A stretch of 64,000 nucleotides of DNA, from assembly GCA_016194975.1 (NCBI GenBank), contig JACQAM010000004.1, positions 62,001 through 126,000 on the forward strand, read 5' to 3'. A model generated the notes under the pieces. That model was not told the origin of the DNA. It searched no databases and worked only from the letters and a program-made list of their open reading frames with translations. A program made the position numbers and the translations under genes. Shown piece by piece: positions 61,063 through 64,000 of the stretch. The stretch's first letter is position 1. Each line of letters starts with the position of its first letter. The DNA is from Bacteroidota bacterium. GTDB taxonomy: Bacteria; Bacteroidota; Bacteroidia; Palsa-965.

Positions 61063-61827
61063 TTACCCGCGCCCCAACTGCTTCAGCTTTTTATATTTCA
61101 TGAACGTTGCCTTCGCCGAAATTTTCGAAATGACAAAACCGTAGTAGCCATCGAGAAACCCCAATTGCAGAAAATAACATTTCAGAAATTTTGCCGGCGG
61201 CGAAAAAATCAGGTTCATTACCGATCCTGTTTTTTTTTCAGCAAACATCGCCTTCGCAGAAATAGTTGTAAAATATTCCACCTGCTTGTAATGATCGGAA
61301 ATGGAATAAAAACTGTAATGCAGAATATTTCCGTCAATATGTTTCACCTTCGCATTCTTCTCCGTCATTTTATATTCATCATGCGGATTGATGCCGCCCC
61401 ACTTTCCCTTGCGCGAATCCCACAAACGTAATTTCCTGTCCGGGTACCAGCCACAATGTTTGATCCACTTGCCGCAATAATTGGTGAGCCGGTTCATTTC
61501 ATATCCGTCGTGCGTCCAATCGTTTTTTATTTTCAAAATTTCCGTTTGCAGTTTTTCATCGGGTGCCTCATCCGCGTCGAGCGAGAGCACGTGCGGGTAT
61601 GTCGCGTGCGTGATCGCGCGATTCTTCTGTTCAATATGTCCGTCGAATTTGTGCTGGAAAAATTTCGCGCCTTTTTCCCTGCAGATCTTCTCCGTCGCAT
61701 CCGTAGAAAAAGAATCAAGCACCACGATCTCATCGGCAATCGGCTTCACCGCATCCAGGCAACGGCCGATGTTTTTTTCTTCGTTGAACGTGATGATAAC
61801 GACGGAAAGTTTTATTGGAGAAGACAT
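61063..61827 (-). CDS. Family 2 glycosyltransferase (WaaE/KdtX-like)
   Basis: 254 residues from ATG 61827 (MSSPIKLSVVIITFNEEKNI); TTG 61833 is less likely. GT-A fold: SVVIITFNEEKNIGRCLDA, DEIVVLDSFSTDATEKIC, EQKNRAITHA, LSLDADEAPDE with the DxD metal site, RLWDSRKGKWGGINPHDEY, and a membrane-associated C-terminus. The wording is that of LPS core beta-1,4-glucosyltransferases. It converges on the GT4 gene with 22 bases between the stops. Confidence 0.9.
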   Translation of the reverse strand: MSSPIKLSVVIITFNEEKNIGRCLDAVKPIADEIVVLDSFSTDATEKICREKGAKFFQHKFDGHIEQKNRAITHATYPHVLSLDADEAPDEKLQTEILKIKNDWTHDGYEMNRLTNYCGKWIKHCGWYPDRKLRLWDSRKGKWGGINPHDEYKMTEKNAKVKHIDGNILHYSFYSISDHYKQVEYFTTISAKAMFAEKKTGSVMNLIFSPPAKFLKCYFLQLGFLDGYYGFVISKISAKATFMKYKKLKQLGRG

Positions 61828-61974
61828 TCTCAAACAAAGGTAATCAGTTGGAGGGTTTACGGTTTTTCAGTTTATCGCTTTTAGAGGCTGTTTAAAATTC
61901 ATTTTTTGGAATTGTTATGATGCCATTTGTGCGCGGGTCATCGCAGGCAAATCACAGGAAACGCACAAACTAAC

Positions 61975-61982
61975 TACCTTTG
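61975..61982 (+). promoter_or_regulatory. -7 box upstream of meaB
   Basis: TACCTTTG matches TAnnTTTG exactly and ends five bases before the meaB ATG, leaving room for almost no leader. No TTTG at the 19-bp spacing was found. Confidence 0.35.
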
Positions 61983-61987
61983 AAAAA

Positions 61988-62887
61988 ATGTCTCTGGAAA
62001 TTCTAAACCAACTCCGCTCCGGCGACCGCAAATCCCTCGCACGCGCCATCACGCTCGTGGAAAATGAAATGCCCGGTGCGGAAGAATTGCTGGCTTCGCT
62101 TGAGATGGAAAAACTGGCTCCCGTCATCGGCATCACCGGCCCTCCGGGCGCTGGAAAAAGTACGCTCATCAATATGTTGCTTTCAAATTTGACCGCGCAG
62201 AGAAAAAAAATTGCAGTCATCGCAGTCGATCCTACTTCTCCTTTCAGTTTCGGTTCTGTGCTCGGCGATCGTTTGCGCATGTCGGAACATTTCAACAATC
62301 CCGATGTTTTTATCCGTTCACTCGCCACGCGCGGATCGCTCGGCGGACTTTCTGCAAAAGCAATTGAAGTGAGCGACATCATCCGCTCTGCAGGATTTGA
62401 TCTTGTCATTATAGAAACGGTCGGTGTCGGGCAAAGTGAAGTGGAAATTGCAGGACTTGCCGATACTACCGTACTCGTTCTCGTTCCTGAATCGGGTGAT
62501 GATGTGCAGGCATTGAAATCGGGCATCATGGAGATTGCCGATATTTTTGTGATCAACAAATCCGATCGTCCGGGCGCGAATACATTTGAAAAAAATATTC
62601 ATCAGCATCTTCACAAAAAAAATAATTCCGACTGGGCGCCGCGTCTCGTGAAAACCGTTGCAACTAAAAATGAAGGCGCAGAAGAATTACTCGCTGCTAT
62701 AGCGGCACATTTATCTTCCGGAAAAAATAATTCCCGTAAAGCATTTTTGTTCGCCGACAAAGCGCTCCGTCTCATCCAGCAGAAAAAAATGAAAGACATC
62801 CGCAAAGAAGAAATGGTGAAAGAAATAAATACGCTGCTCGATAAAAACAGTTTTCAATTGTATCGTTACGTCTCTTCAAAATCTTGA
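61988..62887 (+). CDS. meaB: Methylmalonyl-CoA mutase-associated GTPase MeaB
   Basis: 299 residues. G3E-type GTPase that protects and reloads the B12 enzyme methylmalonyl-CoA mutase. Walker A GITGPPGAGKST at about 48-59, DPTSPFSFGSVLGDRLRM, RSLATRGSLGGLS, FDLVIIETVGVGQSEVE and base-recognition NKSD in IFVINKSDRPGAN. The mutase genes are not in this window. ATG 61988. Confidence 0.93.
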   Translation: MSLEILNQLRSGDRKSLARAITLVENEMPGAEELLASLEMEKLAPVIGITGPPGAGKSTLINMLLSNLTAQRKKIAVIAVDPTSPFSFGSVLGDRLRMSEHFNNPDVFIRSLATRGSLGGLSAKAIEVSDIIRSAGFDLVIIETVGVGQSEVEIAGLADTTVLVLVPESGDDVQALKSGIMEIADIFVINKSDRPGANTFEKNIHQHLHKKNNSDWAPRLVKTVATKNEGAEELLAAIAAHLSSGKNNSRKAFLFADKALRLIQQKKMKDIRKEEMVKEINTLLDKNSFQLYRYVSSKS

Positions 62888-63328
62888 TTGAGAATTCTAC
62901 TGTGGACTTTGCTTGTTTTTTTCAGGAGCGCAACTGCAACACTTCTATTTTCCTTTCCTCCCGCTGTCGCTATTGCGCCGCCTGCCAGCCGAATCCCGAT
63001 TGCAATCGGGAACAGGCGGGGCAAAGCGCTTCCATCGGGGCTGGTGTTGTTTCTTCAGTTCGTCAAATTCACATCAACATTTCCCCAAATAGAAATCAGA
63101 ACACAGCACAGAAATTTTGTCACACCCGCCTGCCGCAGGAAAGGATTTGCACGGATTAAGCACCGATTACTTCACCGATTATTTTCGACGGCCCGCTTCG
63201 GTCGAACGGACGGCTGTCGTTATAAAACTGCCCGCCCGGATGACCCGGTCGGACGGGCCGATGACAACTGCCTTCTAAAATAATTTGCCCATCTACCACG
63301 ACCTCCCTATATTGCTGTAGTATAACCC
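62888..63328. other. Repeat-rich spacer between meaB and the LytTR regulator
   Basis: 441 bases without a supported gene; frames in it are proline/arginine-rich and unlike genes here. The region holds a nested palindrome (62978-63019) and several GC-rich phrases with short inverted repeats (CGCCCGCCTGCCGC, GGCCCGC...GCGGGCC-like). No RNA gene recognised. Confidence 0.5.
62978..63019. repeat. REP-like palindrome nested in a second inverted repeat
   Basis: TCCCGATTGCAATCGGGA (62994-63011) is a perfect 18-bp palindrome. It is flanked by CCGCCTG (62978-62984) and its complement CAGGCGG (63013-63019). Same family as 13407-13424. Confidence 0.75.
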
Positions 63329-64000
63329 ATGAATTGCATTATTATAGATGATGACGAGATCGCACGGCTTGCTGTAAAGCATTGCGTGGAGCGCACCGAC
63401 TTTCTCACGCTTGCGGGCACATGTGCTTCCGTACCTGAGGCGTTGAAGATCATCCGAGAAAAAAAAATTGATCTTATTTTTCTGGATGTGGAAATGCCCG
63501 AGATGACCGGCATCGATTTTCTGCGCACGTTCCATGAGATCCCGCAGATCATTCTCATCACAGGGAAAAAAGAATATGCAGCAGAAGCATTTGATTATGA
63601 AGTGACGGATTTTCTGCTCAAGCCCATCGACTATGCGCGGTTTCTGAAAGCAGCGAACAAAGCGCATGTCATTCATACGAACATGCATGTGAGTCCCGAA
63701 GAATCGGGCGCGTTGTTCGTGAAAAAAGAAGGAAGCCGTTTCATCCGCATCGAAGCAAAAGATATTCTTTACATTGAAGCGCTTGCCGATTATGTGAATA
63801 TTCATGCGAAGGATGGAAGGCATACACTGCTTGCTACTATGAAATCCATAGAAGCAAAACTTCCGCCAAAAGAATTTGTACGCATTCACCGTTCCTACAT
63901 TGCGCGCATCGATCGTATCTCCGAGATCGAAGAAAATTCTGTGATCATTGAAGGAAAAGTTTTACCGGTTAGCCGCTCTCACAAAGATGATCTTTTCAAA
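63329..64000 (+). CDS. LytTR-family response regulator (partial, runs off the end)
   Basis: 224 codons are present and no stop is reached. ATG 63329 (MNCIIIDDDEIARLAVKHCV). Receiver domain: acidic pocket D7-D9, phosphoacceptor D53 in LIFLDVEMPEM, T78 and K98 (FLLKPI). From about residue 130 a LytTR DNA-binding domain: LFVKKEGSRFIRIEAKDILY, EALADYVNIHAKDG, FVRIHRSYIARIDRI and LPVSRSHKDDLF. The partner is usually a 7TM or TPR-type histidine kinase of the LytS/HisKA_5 kind, presumably beyond the window. It must be read from the sequence because the frame is open at the end. Confidence 0.93.
   Translation, partial: MNCIIIDDDEIARLAVKHCVERTDFLTLAGTCASVPEALKIIREKKIDLIFLDVEMPEMTGIDFLRTFHEIPQIILITGKKEYAAEAFDYEVTDFLLKPIDYARFLKAANKAHVIHTNMHVSPEESGALFVKKEGSRFIRIEAKDILYIEALADYVNIHAKDGRHTLLATMKSIEAKLPPKEFVRIHRSYIARIDRISEIEENSVIIEGKVLPVSRSHKDDLFK

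Noticed and set aside
62888-63283. Small genes downstream of meaB
   Set aside because: Frames there are Pro/Arg-rich, interrupted by nested palindromes, and have no recognisable domain.
1-64000. tRNA, rRNA, tmRNA, RNase P RNA or riboswitch
   Set aside because: Intergenic regions were read for cloverleaf and known conserved motifs and none was recognised; a covariance-model scan would be needed to exclude them firmly.

Overview
The window is chromosomal DNA of a Bacteroidota bacterium, probably from the Flavobacteriales/Chitinophagales side. The basis is gene content. Several secreted proteins end in type IX secretion (T9SS) sorting domains, and one carries SprB repeats. DUF3098, DUF4271, a TANFOR-type protein and a GldM-like C-terminal domain are Bacteroidota families. 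Several promoters match the Bacteroidota form (TTTG, 19-bp spacer, TAnnTTTG). Shine-Dalgarno signals are weak, and GTG/TTG starts are common. No tRNA, rRNA or CRISPR array was recognised.

Layout. 1-3152 (minus): a DUF3108-like gene start and two paralogous T9SS cargo proteins. 3231-16577: mostly housekeeping genes (leuS, ftsX, DUF3098, uppP, truB, a TonB receptor, dprA, purT), spaced by small palindromic or MITE-like elements; leuS carries an in-frame DUF559 nuclease insertion. 16711-19365: a glycine-rich SprB-repeat surface protein. 19789-20988: kbl. 21086-30132: five tandem paralogous TPR signalling genes, three ending in a SpoIIE/PP2C phosphatase and two stopping at the helix just before it. 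30200-34303: rplM-rpsI-rpsB-tsf, a terminator, pyrH and frr. 34394-42536 (minus): a REP-type transposase, recJ, an ORF6N protein, a GldM-C-like secreted protein, an ECF sigma factor with a membrane partner, a DUF5655 protein and a T9SS protein.

42537-52081 is the most accessory-looking part. A TANFOR-domain exported protein overlaps a 951-residue exported protein built like a polymorphic toxin, followed four bases later by a small immunity-like gene. Converging on it is a tightly overlapped four-gene operon that reads as a toxin-antitoxin-chaperone (TAC) module: RelE/HigB-like toxin, XRE antitoxin, SecB-like chaperone and a 46-residue ORF. Two exported proteins of unknown function follow.

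52216-64000: gcdH, yceI, DUF4271-hemD, rnpA-yidD, a C-terminal processing protease, an O-antigen-ligase-like protein, two glycosyltransferases, meaB and the start of a LytTR response regulator that runs off the end.

The main candidates for undescribed biology are the TPR/SpoIIE array with its phosphatase-less members, the TANFOR/toxin/immunity operon facing the TAC module, the nuclease-bearing leuS, and a population of small nested inverted repeats, some of which may be mobilised by the REP-type transposase. All family assignments come from reading the translated sequence; no database search was run.
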